Assembly (NCBI GenBank): GCA_035934385.1
Contig: DASYXY010000066.1
Location: 5,562-69,561 of the forward strand
DNA: 64,000 nucleotides
Direction of reading: 5' to 3'
From: CF-118 sp035934385
Lineage (GTDB): Bacteria; Chloroflexota; Dormibacteria; Dormibacterales; Dormibacteraceae
Shown: in pieces, positions 35,365 through 43,277 of the stretch
How the letters are laid out: each line of letters opens with the position of its first letter
How positions within the stretch are numbered: the first letter of the stretch is position 1
Notes under the pieces: model-generated
Told to the model about the DNA's origin: nothing
Databases searched by the model: none
Seen by the model: only the letters and a program-made list of their open reading frames with translations
Made by a program: the position numbers and the translations under genes

Positions 35365-35461
35365 CGGGGATGGATGGGAATCGAACCCACCCAGGACGCG
35401 TCATCGGCGCCCCGCAGACGGTTTTGAAGACCGCGGGCGGCACCAGCCGCCGAACATCCCC
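35365..35461 (-). tRNA. selC: tRNA-Sec (anticodon TCA)
   Basis: A 97-base structure on the minus strand, with CCA encoded at 35364-35362. Acceptor 5' GGGGATG pairs with CATCCCC and the discriminator is G. The D arm is the long 6-bp stem GGCGGC/GCCGCC with a TGGT loop, specific to selenocysteine tRNA. The anticodon loop CTTCAAA reads TCA (35425-35427). A long variable arm and a GTGGG-TTCGATT-CCCAT T arm follow. It decodes UGA as selenocysteine with SelA, SelB and SelD, whose genes are not in this window. Confidence 0.93.
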
Positions 35462-35556
35462 GGTCGGCCAATCGTAGGCCGCGACGATCGCTGCCTAGAA
35501 GGGGACTCCCGCCAGGTGGCTTACCGCGTGTAGAGGCCGCTCTGGCGGCGTCTGCT

Positions 35557-35886
35557 TTAGATCAGCGCCTCGAGCTTGGCCTTCAGGTCGCCCTTCATGT
35601 TCGGGCGATAACCAACGGTCCGCTCCGCGGGCTTGCCGTTCTTGAAGATGATCACGGTCGGGATCGACATGATCCCGAGCTGCATCGGAGTCGCCGGGTT
35701 CTGATCGATGTCCATCTTCATGACCTTGATCTTGTCGCCCAGCTCCCCGTGGATCTGCTCAACGATTGGAGCGATCATGCGGCACGGACCGCACCAGGTC
35801 GCCCAGAAGTCGACAAGCACCGGCTTGTCCGCTTTCAGGACCGCTGTGTCGAAGTCGTTGTCTGTAACCGTCTGAATGTCTGCCAT
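35557..35886 (-). CDS. trxA: Thioredoxin
   Basis: 109 residues with the active site WCGPC at about 31-35, FWATWCGPCRMIAPIVEQ before it, cis-Pro in SIPTVIIF and the C-terminal GYRPNMKGDLKAKLE. It is a cytoplasmic disulfide reductase. ATG 35886 has GAGAGGG just upstream. It sits nine bases after the FmdB gene, probably in the same transcript. Confidence 0.97.
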   Translation of the reverse strand: MADIQTVTDNDFDTAVLKADKPVLVDFWATWCGPCRMIAPIVEQIHGELGDKIKVMKMDIDQNPATPMQLGIMSIPTVIIFKNGKPAERTVGYRPNMKGDLKAKLEALI

Positions 35887-35895
35887 CAAACCCTC

Positions 35896-36222
35896 TCAAT
35901 CAGTAGAACTTGACTCGGACGCCTTCGATTCCGACTTGCTCTCGGGCTTGGTCGAGGATTCGGCGGCGGGCTTGCTGTCGGAGCCTGAGGAGCTGTCGGA
36001 GTCGCTCTTGGCCCCGTTGCTGGAGGCTGCGGACGCAGCCTTGCCTCCCTTGTAGTCGGTGCTGTAGTAGCCGCTGCCCTTGTAGACGACACCGGCCGGA
36101 TAGACGATCTTCGCCAGCTGGCCGGAGCACTTCGGACAGGTCTGGAGCTGGGCGTCCGACATCTTCTGCAGGACCTCGAACTCGTGTCCGCAGCTCCTGC
36201 ATCGGTATCCGTAAATGGGCAT
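35896..36222 (-). CDS. FmdB family zinc-ribbon protein with Ser/Lys-rich tail
   Basis: 108 residues. The N-terminal 45 (MPIYGYRCRSCGHEFEV ... TCPKCSGQL) are the FmdB zinc ribbon with two CxxC pairs. The tail is a low-complexity Ser/Lys/Glu/Ala stretch, common in this family in GC-rich soil bacteria. TATAGT lies 15 bases before the ATG (minus 36243-36238), a likely -10 for the fmdB-trxA transcript. Role unknown. Confidence 0.9.
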   Translation of the reverse strand: MPIYGYRCRSCGHEFEVLQKMSDAQLQTCPKCSGQLAKIVYPAGVVYKGSGYYSTDYKGGKAASAASSNGAKSDSDSSSGSDSKPAAESSTKPESKSESKASESSSTD

Positions 36223-36238
36223 CTCTTGGGGTTTCCTA

Positions 36239-37402
36239 CTATAGGGTCCGGTCTGGCGCCAATCGGTGGATAACCATCCCCGACGGCGGCTTGGGGTGGA
36301 AATACGTGGTCTTCTGTGGAAATGTCATTCCATCGGCGGCCAGCTTCAAAACCTGCCGCAGGTCGGGTGCGTCGAGAAAGAACGCGCTGACGCCGGCGCC
36401 CTCGTCGACCCACCTGACGGCCTCTCGGGCGTCTATGGTGTAGAGCAGAAAATCCTCGGGGCTGCGCCGGCCGAGGATGTTGTCGATGACCTGGCGGTGC
36501 AGCTCGACGACGGCCACCTCGCCTTCCAGCGGCAGCACCTGGAAGCGCCCGTCTCGGTAGACGCCCGCCGCGACCTTGCCGCGGATCGTCGCCAGTGTCT
36601 CCTCCAGGCCGTCCATGGGCTCCCCACCTGTGACGGCGATACCCGCTTTCATGACCCGGTGCGTGGGCAGGACCTCGAGGCCCGGGTCGTCGACGTCCGT
36701 GAGGAGCGCGAGCGTGAAGCGCGACGCGGCGTCGGGCGGCCCGCCCAGCTCGTCGGCGAAGGCCAGCGCCGTCTCATACCGGTGGTGACCGTCGGCGATC
36801 AGCAGCTGCAAGGAGGCCAGGGCGGTGGTGATGGAGTCGGTCCAGTCACCACGGGGTAAGACCCATAAACGCTGCGCCAGGCCATCGGCATCGGCGAACG
36901 TGACGTCGGGTGGACGCTCGACCGCCGCTTCGAGCAGGCGCCTCACGTCCCCGCCTGCGCCGTCGTAGACGAACCAGAGCGGCTCCAGGCTTGCCCGCGT
37001 GGCGCGCATCAGCGCGAGGCGATCCTCCTTGGGACCGGGATGGGTGCGTTCGTGCGGCAGGACCACCCGCCGCTGGTATGGCTCCAGCCGTAAGGCCGCC
37101 ACCAGGTCGCGACGGGTGCGTCCGTCACCCAGGTCCACCTCATGCATGTACATCGCGGGGCCGTCTGTGCGGAGCGTTCCGTCCCGCAGCCACGCTTCCA
37201 GGGTGCGCGCGGCGCCGTCGTAGTCGTGGCCAGGGCGGATGAGGCGGATCACGTTGTGCGGCGCGCGCTCGAGAGACCTCACGATTGCGGCGTCCGAAAT
37301 CACGTCGTAAGGCGGCGCGACGAGCTCGGTCAGGTGCGCGGTGTCGGCGTAGCGAATCCCGGGCAGCGCCCGGACGTCAGCTATCGGTGCCTCCGTTGCC
37401 AA
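36239..37402 (-). CDS. DUF1015 family protein
   Basis: 387 residues. The opening ALPGIRYADTAHLTELVAPPYDVIS, RLIRPGHDYDGAARTLEAWLRDG and LLIADGHHRYETALAFADE are DUF1015 signatures; GHHRYET is the conserved His motif. The gene often sits beside serA and is thought to act in or near serine metabolism. TTG 37402 lies 26 bases inside serA, so it is translationally coupled to it. Enzymatic activity unproven. Confidence 0.88.
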   Translation of the reverse strand: MATEAPIADVRALPGIRYADTAHLTELVAPPYDVISDAAIVRSLERAPHNVIRLIRPGHDYDGAARTLEAWLRDGTLRTDGPAMYMHEVDLGDGRTRRDLVAALRLEPYQRRVVLPHERTHPGPKEDRLALMRATRASLEPLWFVYDGAGGDVRRLLEAAVERPPDVTFADADGLAQRLWVLPRGDWTDSITTALASLQLLIADGHHRYETALAFADELGGPPDAASRFTLALLTDVDDPGLEVLPTHRVMKAGIAVTGGEPMDGLEETLATIRGKVAAGVYRDGRFQVLPLEGEVAVVELHRQVIDNILGRRSPEDFLLYTIDAREAVRWVDEGAGVSAFFLDAPDLRQVLKLAADGMTFPQKTTYFHPKPPSGMVIHRLAPDRTL

Positions 37403-38960
37403 GCTCGACGTAATGGAGATCGCCCATACCGTCCACCTGCCGCAGCCGCTCGAGCAGCGGCGCCGCCACCGGGTCGTCGATCGCGAGGATCATCATCGCC
37501 TTCCCTCGCGGCGCGTCGCGGCCGACCATCATGCTTGCGATGTTGACGTCGTGCTCGCCGAGAATCGTGCCCACGCGACCGACGATGCCAGGCCGGTCCG
37601 CGTGCCGGCTCACCAAGAAGCGACCAGTGGGCACCAGGTCGACGCGGAAGGAGTCGATGCGCACGACTCGCGGCTCCTCCATCAGCACGGTGCCGCTGAG
37701 CTCGTGGCCGTGCATGCGCAGCGTGATGAGGCTCGTGTAGTTGCCTCGCGCGCCGGCCTTGCGCTCGACGATCTGCATGCCGCGCCCCGACGCGATGAGC
37801 CTGGCGTTGACGGCGTTGATGCGGGCCTCGGTGAAGTTCTGCATGACGCCCTTGATCGCCGCGGCGACCAGGAGGTTGGTGTCGTGCTGCGCAAGCTGCC
37901 CCTCGAAGTCGAGCTCGATGACGCCCGCGCGCCCGCCAAACAGCTGTGAATGCAGCGAGGCAATGCGCTCGGTCAGGTGCGCGAACGGGCGCAGGTACGC
38001 GAGCTCTTCCGGCGGGAGCGCAGGCGCGTTCACGGCGTAACGCGGGAGCTCTCCAGCGAGCACGGCCGCGACTTCCTCGGCGACATCGAAGGCGACCGAC
38101 GCCTGAGCTTCCGCGGTCGACGCGGCGATGTGCGGGGTCGCGACAAAGTTCGGCAGCGTGAACAACGGGTTCTCGCCCGGCGGTTCCTGCTCGAATACGT
38201 CGGAGGCAGCTGCGGCCGGACGCCCGGCCTTCAAAGCCTGGTACAGAGCGGCTTCGTCGACGATGCCGCCGCGCGCGGTGTTGATGAGCCGGGCCGTCGG
38301 CTTCATCATCGCCAGCTCGCGGGAGGCGATCAGGCCGCGGTTCGCCTCGACCAGAGGAACGTGCACCGTCACGAAGTCGGCACGCTGCAAGAGATCGTCG
38401 AGCTGCACCAGCTCGACGTTGAACAGCTCGGCCCGCTCGACTGCAACGACTGGGTCGTACGCGATGACGTCCATCTCGAGCCCATGCGCGCGCTTGGCCA
38501 CTTCGGACCCGACGTTGCCGAGGCCGATCACCCCCAGCGTCTTGCCTCGCACCTCTACACCGAGAAATTTCGCTCGCGCCCAGTCGCCCGCGTGGATGGA
38601 CGCGTCGGCCTGGGCCACCCACCGCGCCACGGCGAACAGGAGCGCGATGGTGTGCTCCGCGGCCGCCACGATGTTGCCGCGCGGAGCGTTGACGACGAGG
38701 ATCCCGTGGCGCGTGGCGGCGGCGACGTCGATGTTGTCGACCCCGACTCCCGCGCGGCCAACCACCCGCAGGCGCTTGCCGGCTTCAAGGACGGGCGCGG
38801 TCACCTTGGTCTCGCTCCGCACGACCAGCGCGTCGTAGCCCGCGATGCGTTCCACCAGGTCTGCCTCGGTGAGCCGGGTGGCGACCGTCACCTCGCCTTC
38901 GCGGCGAAGCCGAGCGAGGCCGTCCTCGGCCAGGGGATCGGCAACCAGGATCCGGGCCAC
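37377..38960 (-). CDS. serA: D-3-phosphoglycerate dehydrogenase, long form with ASB and ACT domains
   Basis: 527 residues, the normal length of the long form. It oxidises 3-phosphoglycerate with NAD+, the first step of serine synthesis. NAD fold LGVIGLGNVGSEVAK; catalytic residues in INTARGGIVDEAAL and in TPHIAASTAEA (His). An intervening ASB domain and a C-terminal ACT domain (VSRHADRPGIVGRVGTILGEH) allow serine feedback. GTG 38960 is chosen; the ORF extended to 39437 runs into the next gene in another frame. It follows a class-V aminotransferase by 11 bases. Confidence 0.95.
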   Translation of the reverse strand: MARILVADPLAEDGLARLRREGEVTVATRLTEADLVERIAGYDALVVRSETKVTAPVLEAGKRLRVVGRAGVGVDNIDVAAATRHGILVVNAPRGNIVAAAEHTIALLFAVARWVAQADASIHAGDWARAKFLGVEVRGKTLGVIGLGNVGSEVAKRAHGLEMDVIAYDPVVAVERAELFNVELVQLDDLLQRADFVTVHVPLVEANRGLIASRELAMMKPTARLINTARGGIVDEAALYQALKAGRPAAAASDVFEQEPPGENPLFTLPNFVATPHIAASTAEAQASVAFDVAEEVAAVLAGELPRYAVNAPALPPEELAYLRPFAHLTERIASLHSQLFGGRAGVIELDFEGQLAQHDTNLLVAAAIKGVMQNFTEARINAVNARLIASGRGMQIVERKAGARGNYTSLITLRMHGHELSGTVLMEEPRVVRIDSFRVDLVPTGRFLVSRHADRPGIVGRVGTILGEHDVNIASMMVGRDAPRGKAMMILAIDDPVAAPLLERLRQVDGMGDLHYVELGNGGTDS

Positions 38961-38971
38961 GAAAGCTGAGT

Positions 38972-40123
38972 CTAGGCTGGGACGCTTTGCAGCGAGTTCG
39001 TCGCCGCCGCGACGCCGCGACCGTCGGCGGGGGCGATGTCCATCTCCTCGAGCGCCTGCTCCATGGCCCACAGGACCTGCACCACGTCGCCTTCGGCAAC
39101 GGCGCCCAGGTGGCCGACGCGGACCATCTTGCCGGCCATCTTGTTCTGGCCGCCCGCGATGACGACGCCGTACCTGTCGTGGAGCAGCTTGCGGAACGCC
39201 TCGACGTTGAGGCCGTCTGGCGGCAGCGCTGCCGTGACCGTGTTCGAGCGGTAGCCGTCGCGCGCGAAGAGCTTGAACCCGAGCGACTGGAGTCCGGCCT
39301 GCGTGGCGCGAGCCAGCCGGGAGTGCCGCTCGTAGACGTTGGCGAGCCCCTCCTCCTCGATCATCCGGATGCCTTCCTGCAGCGCGAACGCGACGCTGAC
39401 CGCCGTGGTGAACGGCGTCATGCCTTTGTCGGCCCACGTCTTCGCCTCTTTCCAGTCGAAGTAGTAGCGCGGCGAGCGGGCCCGCGACTGCATGTCCCAG
39501 CCGCGCTCACTGACGCTGACCAGCGCGAGGCCGGGCGGCGCCATCCAACCCTTCTGCGAGCCGCTCACAGCGACGTCGATGCCCCACTCATCCGTTTCGA
39601 TTTCAATCGAGCTGATCGAGCTGACTCCGTCGACGACCACGACTCGGCCGGCGTCGCGACCCACCCGCGCGAGCTCGCGCAGCGGGTTGGTGAGCCCGGT
39701 CGAGGTTTCGTTGTGTGTGAGCAGAAGCAGCTTCGCTTTGGGGTGCTTCTCGAGCACGAGCGCGAGGTCGTCGGCTTCGACCGGCTGCCCCCATTCGAAT
39801 TCGAGACGCACGACGTCGGCCCCGTAGGCCGAAGCGAGAGCGGCGAAACGCTCGCCGAAGTTCCCGCACAGCGCGACCACCACCTCGTCCCCCGGCGAGA
39901 CGAGGTTCGCGACGGCCGACTCGAGGCCTCCGGTGCCTGACGAGGTCAGCAAGAGAAGATCAGACGAGGTTTTGAACACGCGCTTGGCGCCTGCGGTGAT
40001 CTCGGCCAGGATGGCGGCGAACTCCGGACCGCGGTGATCGACCATCGGCCTGCTCATCGCGCGCACGACGCGCTCGGGCAGCGGTGTCGGTCCGGGTATG
40101 CGCAGCTGGCTCGAGAAGGTCAT
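38972..40123 (-). CDS. Class-V PLP aminotransferase, probable phosphoserine or serine/alanine-glyoxylate aminotransferase
   Basis: 383 residues from ATG 40123. LRIPGPTPLPERVVRAMSRPM at the N-terminus and the PLP lysine in AVSGSQKGWMAPPGL mark the alanine-glyoxylate/serine-pyruvate aminotransferase family. Directly preceding serA, it probably makes phosphoserine from phosphohydroxypyruvate, as known for this class in organisms lacking classical serC. TAGAAT (minus 40165-40160) is a possible -10. The reaction is inferred from context. Confidence 0.85.
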   Translation of the reverse strand: MTFSSQLRIPGPTPLPERVVRAMSRPMVDHRGPEFAAILAEITAGAKRVFKTSSDLLLLTSSGTGGLESAVANLVSPGDEVVVALCGNFGERFAALASAYGADVVRLEFEWGQPVEADDLALVLEKHPKAKLLLLTHNETSTGLTNPLRELARVGRDAGRVVVVDGVSSISSIEIETDEWGIDVAVSGSQKGWMAPPGLALVSVSERGWDMQSRARSPRYYFDWKEAKTWADKGMTPFTTAVSVAFALQEGIRMIEEEGLANVYERHSRLARATQAGLQSLGFKLFARDGYRSNTVTAALPPDGLNVEAFRKLLHDRYGVVIAGGQNKMAGKMVRVGHLGAVAEGDVVQVLWAMEQALEEMDIAPADGRGVAAATNSLQSVPA

Positions 40124-40173
40124 GGGCGTGCTCCTATAAGGGATGGGGCGAGCGCCCACATTCTACTGCCGGC

Positions 40174-40446
40174 TTAGTGCGATTCCGTCGTGTACGGCAG
40201 CAAGGCGATCGCGCGAGCCCGCTCCAGTGCGGTCGTCAGCGGACGCTGGTGCCGGGCGCACGTGCCGGTCACGCGGCGCGGCAGGATCTTGCCGCGGTCG
40301 CTGACGAACCTGCGCAAGCGCGAGATCTCTTTGTAGTCGATGTACGAGACCTTCTCCAAGCAGAAGCTGCAGACCTTGCGGTGCTGCCGCTTCGGCGCCC
40401 GCGAAGAGTCTCGCTGGGATGGTGGTGCCGATGTCGTGGAAGCCAT
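40174..40446 (-). CDS. rpsR: 30S ribosomal protein S18
   Basis: 90 residues. CSFCLEKVSYIDYKEISRLRRFVSDRGKILPRRVTGTCARHQRPLTTALERARAIALLPY is unmistakably S18, a small-subunit protein that pairs with S6 on 16S rRNA. The extra N-terminal Ser/Pro/Arg tail is common in GC-rich bacteria. Third gene of rpsF-ssb-rpsR; rplI does not follow. Confidence 0.98.
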   Translation of the reverse strand: MASTTSAPPSQRDSSRAPKRQHRKVCSFCLEKVSYIDYKEISRLRRFVSDRGKILPRRVTGTCARHQRPLTTALERARAIALLPYTTESH

Positions 40447-40458
40447 CAGATCTCCTGG

Positions 40459-40941
40459 TTAGAAAGGAATGTCGTCCGGGTCGACGTCACGCGGGACCTC
40501 GTCACCCGTCGGTTCTTCGGTGGTTGCGTTGCCCGAGGCGCGCCCCGCCCCAGTGCTCGCGCTCGCGCTCTCTCGCGCGCCCGCGCCCACGCCGGCGCCA
40601 CGCGGCTCGAGGAACTGCACGTCATTGGCGATGATCTCGGTCACGCGCCGCTTCTGGCCGTCCTGACCTTCCCACGAGCGCGTCTGGATGCGGCCCTCGA
40701 CGAACACGAGCGCGCCTTTGCGGGTGTATTGCGCGACCGTCTCGGCGAGATTCCGTTTGCCGATCGGGTACGCGACGATGTTGTGGTAGTCGGTGAACTC
40801 CTTGCGCTCGCCGTCGGGACCGGTGGACCAGCGATTCGTCGCGATGGAAAAGCTGGTGACCGCCGTGCCACTTGGCGTGTAGCGCATCTCGGGGTCCTTC
40901 GTGAGCCGGCCGATGAGCAGTGCCTTGTTGAGGTTCGACAT
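40459..40941 (-). CDS. ssb: Single-stranded DNA-binding protein
   Basis: 160 residues: OB fold 1-110 (MSNLNKALLIGRLTKDPEMRYTPSGTAVTSFSIATNRW) and a Gly/Ala/Ser-rich linker ending in the acidic tip DVDPDDIPF, which recruits replication and repair proteins. It starts directly after the rpsF stop with no gap. Confidence 0.98.
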   Translation of the reverse strand: MSNLNKALLIGRLTKDPEMRYTPSGTAVTSFSIATNRWSTGPDGERKEFTDYHNIVAYPIGKRNLAETVAQYTRKGALVFVEGRIQTRSWEGQDGQKRRVTEIIANDVQFLEPRGAGVGAGARESASASTGAGRASGNATTEEPTGDEVPRDVDPDDIPF

Positions 40942-41340
40942 TTACCGTTCCTCCCGACCCCCGTCCGATGCGTCCGCCGCGCCTTTCGACTCGACCGCGA
41001 TTGGCTCCAGCACGACCTCCGCCGGCGGCGGTACAACGGCCGTCGGGCTGGGCTTCTCGGGCTTGCGCACGATGAGATGACGGATCACCTCTTCGGTGAT
41101 CTTGAGCGCAGCCTCGAGCTCGGGCACGCGGTCGGGGGCGATCTGGAAGTCCTGCAGGACGTAGATGCCCTCTTTCTGGTGCTTGACCTCGTAGGCGAGC
41201 TTGCGCTTGCCCCAGAGGTTGGTGTGATCAGCTTTGCCGCCGGATCGCTCGATCAGCGTGTTGACCCGCTTGACCGCGTCCTGGACCTTCTCGTCGTCGA
41301 GGTCCGGCCGCACGATGTACAGAACTTCGTAATCCCGCAA
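40942..41340 (-). CDS. rpsF: 30S ribosomal protein S6
   Basis: 132 residues: YEVLYIVRPDLDDEKVQDAVKRV and GKRKLAYEVKHQKEGIYVL are S6 signatures; a Pro/Ala/Glu-rich tail follows residue 95. The start is TTG 41340, supported by AGGAGG about nine bases upstream. A TAGAAT (minus 41434-41429) is a likely -10 for the operon. The divergent gene at 41450 shares this region. Confidence 0.97.
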   Translation of the reverse strand: MRDYEVLYIVRPDLDDEKVQDAVKRVNTLIERSGGKADHTNLWGKRKLAYEVKHQKEGIYVLQDFQIAPDRVPELEAALKITEEVIRHLIVRKPEKPSPTAVVPPPAEVVLEPIAVESKGAADASDGGREER

Positions 41341-41428
41341 CGGGGCGATTCCTCCTTTCTATGGGTTTCAGGCCCCGGTCCAACGGAACGCAGGCGCGAC
41401 CTGCCGAGGCCAGAAAGGGTAGGTAGGT

Positions 41429-41434
41429 ATTCTA
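41429..41434 (-). promoter_or_regulatory. -10-like TAGAAT for the rpsF-ssb-rpsR operon
   Basis: Minus-strand TAGAAT about 88 bases before the rpsF TTG, leaving room for a normal leader with AGGAGG. No clear -35 (TTGACA) lies 16-18 bases upstream. Confidence 0.4.
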
Positions 41435-41449
41435 TCAGTCCCCCTTTTC

Positions 41450-42160
41450 ATGAGTTCCCAGACCCGAAGCAAGCAGAACGTTCGCGGCCAGAAAACCCAG
41501 GTGCGTGGAGCCAAGGGCAATCGCCGCGCACCGGTGAAGTCGACCAGGGACACGCCCATCCTCGCCATCGTCGTTGGCGCGATCCTCGCCGCCGTGTTCA
41601 TCGGTCTTCTGATCTGGGGCGCCATCAACAGCCGCACGAACCCGGTCCAGACCGTCCAGGGCTCGAGCGGCAGCATCCCCTGCGACCAGCTCGAGCACAC
41701 CCAGGTCCACTACCACGCCGCCATCCAGATCGTCGCGCAGGGCACGGTGCATCCCATCCCCGGCGGAATCGGCATCCAGGGAGGCGAGACCGCGCCGACC
41801 TGCTTCTACTGGCTGCACGTCCACAGCGCCAACCCGAACGTCATCCACATCGAGTCGACCGCGGATCGCGTGTTCACGCTCGGCGATTTCTTCAAGGTGT
41901 GGGACGCGTGGTCGACATACGGCGGCGGCCCACACGAGCTTCTCGACACCACGCACGTTTCGACGCTGACCGTCGGCGCGGGCCAGTCGATGAAGGTCTA
42001 CATCGACCTCAACGACGGCAAAGGCGCGCAGCTGTTCGAGGGCGATCCGAGCACGATCGTGCTCAAGAGCCACGAGACCATCACCATCGAGATCACGCCG
42101 CCGACCGTGACGCCTCCTCCGGCCTTCGACTGGAAGTCGTCGACGAACAACGGCTTGTAG
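41450..42160 (+). CDS. Membrane-anchored His-rich extracytoplasmic protein, possibly metal-binding
   Basis: 236 residues: a basic N-terminus, one transmembrane helix (about 38-60), then an outer domain of about 170 residues with closely spaced His: HTQVHYHAAIQI, CFYWLHVHS, NVIHIES and GPHELLD. The two Cys and the clustered His suggest a metal-binding beta fold in the cupredoxin style, but no known motif (C-x-H-x-M) is seen. It is divergent from rpsF. Seen as family-like in sequence, function unknown. Confidence 0.65.
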   Translation: MSSQTRSKQNVRGQKTQVRGAKGNRRAPVKSTRDTPILAIVVGAILAAVFIGLLIWGAINSRTNPVQTVQGSSGSIPCDQLEHTQVHYHAAIQIVAQGTVHPIPGGIGIQGGETAPTCFYWLHVHSANPNVIHIESTADRVFTLGDFFKVWDAWSTYGGGPHELLDTTHVSTLTVGAGQSMKVYIDLNDGKGAQLFEGDPSTIVLKSHETITIEITPPTVTPPPAFDWKSSTNNGL

Positions 42161-42164
42161 CCGG

Positions 42165-42794
42165 CTAGGCCTCCAGCAGAGTCCTCGCCGACCGGTAGTG
42201 CTCCAGGGCGTCCTTCGGGCGGCCCGCCCTGGTCGCCCGCTCGGCAATCCGGAGATGGTTCTCCGCCGCCGCCCTGGCATCACCGTCCCCGTAGCTGAAG
42301 CGCTCGCCCCGTGACAGCGTGCGCCAGCGGTCCATGCGCGCGATGTCGCGGCGCTTACTGATCACCATGCGCTCTGCATCGAGGATCTTCCGGGCCCGTT
42401 CGTGACGCCCCAACCGTGCCAGAGCTTCCGCCTCGGTCAAGCGGGCATCGGTGCCGATCGGCCATGCAGCGTCGTCGAGCCCGCGCAGGCTGATGAGCGC
42501 GCGCTTGGGATCGCCTCGCAGAAGCAGCACTCGTGCGCGTTCGAGCGCGAGCTCGCGGTCGACCTCCGGCGACCTCCCCTCGAGCAGGTAGTCGACATGC
42601 GTGCCGAGCCTGTCGGCGATGACGCGCAGTACTCGGAGCGACGGCTGAGCGTGTCCGAGCTCGACCTGGCTCAGGAACGCCCGCGTGAAGTCCTCGCCCC
42701 CGATCCTGGCGAGGCTGACGCCGCGCTCACGTCGCAGGCGACGGATCCGCGCGCCGAGGGACTCGCCTTCAGGTGGTGGCACGCCACCGATCAT
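42165..42794 (-). CDS. XRE-type HTH regulator with TPR-like helical domain
   Basis: 209 residues. LGARIRRLRRERGVSLARIGGEDFTRAFLSQVELGHAQPSLRVLRVIADRLGTHVDYLL is an XRE helix-turn-helix; the remaining ~130 residues are helical pairs (AERATRAGRPKDALEHYRSARTLLE) like TPRs. Such proteins often bind a peptide or act as repressors. Downstream of two genes in the same direction from 45010. Confidence 0.82.
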   Translation of the reverse strand: MIGGVPPPEGESLGARIRRLRRERGVSLARIGGEDFTRAFLSQVELGHAQPSLRVLRVIADRLGTHVDYLLEGRSPEVDRELALERARVLLLRGDPKRALISLRGLDDAAWPIGTDARLTEAEALARLGRHERARKILDAERMVISKRRDIARMDRWRTLSRGERFSYGDGDARAAAENHLRIAERATRAGRPKDALEHYRSARTLLEA

Positions 42795-42818
42795 ACCGCC
42801 CGCCAGTCAAGCCGGCCT

Positions 42819-43271
42819 TTACGAGGCGGCCTGCGGCGTCAGCGCTTTTCGCAACCTGCGGTCCTGGTAGGCGATGTGGTCGGCAATCTCGAAGAACGCT
42901 TCGCGCAGTGGACTGACCTCGGCCTCCTTGACGGTGAGCTGCCAGCTGACCACCTCGAGCTCGTCCCATGGCGACGCCGCGCGATCGCTGATCGCCATTC
43001 GCACGCCGCCGCCGTCGGGCCATGCCTCGATCGCCGCGGAGCACCTGTCAGCGCGGCCAGTGCCGTCGCTCCAGTCGCCAACCGCGATCGACAGCAGCAC
43101 GCGCGGCTCAGGGTCGCGGTGGAAGTGGTCGAAGATATCGGCCCTGTAGATCGCGATCGGGTCGTCGTCCTCGTAGATGACGCCCACCACGCTGCGGTAG
43201 GCCGAGCCGCAGTCAGCACACTCCGCCTCTGTCTGCTGGTCGTCGTGCTCGAGCCTGAGCCTGCCGGCCAC
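42819..43271 (-). CDS. Hypothetical soluble protein
   Basis: 150 residues from GTG 43271 with a CADCGSAYR segment near the N-terminus that could be half a zinc site, a beta-rich middle and a helical C-terminus. No family recognised. It follows the M24 peptidase gene by six bases and precedes the XRE gene. Confidence 0.6.
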   Translation of the reverse strand: MAGRLRLEHDDQQTEAECADCGSAYRSVVGVIYEDDDPIAIYRADIFDHFHRDPEPRVLLSIAVGDWSDGTGRADRCSAAIEAWPDGGGVRMAISDRAASPWDELEVVSWQLTVKEAEVSPLREAFFEIADHIAYQDRRLRKALTPQAAS

Positions 43272-43277
43272 TAGTGG

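Noticed and set aside
38961..39437. Extension of serA to the start at 39437
   Set aside because: Overlaps the aminotransferase gene in another frame; GTG 38960 gives the normal SerA N-terminus.
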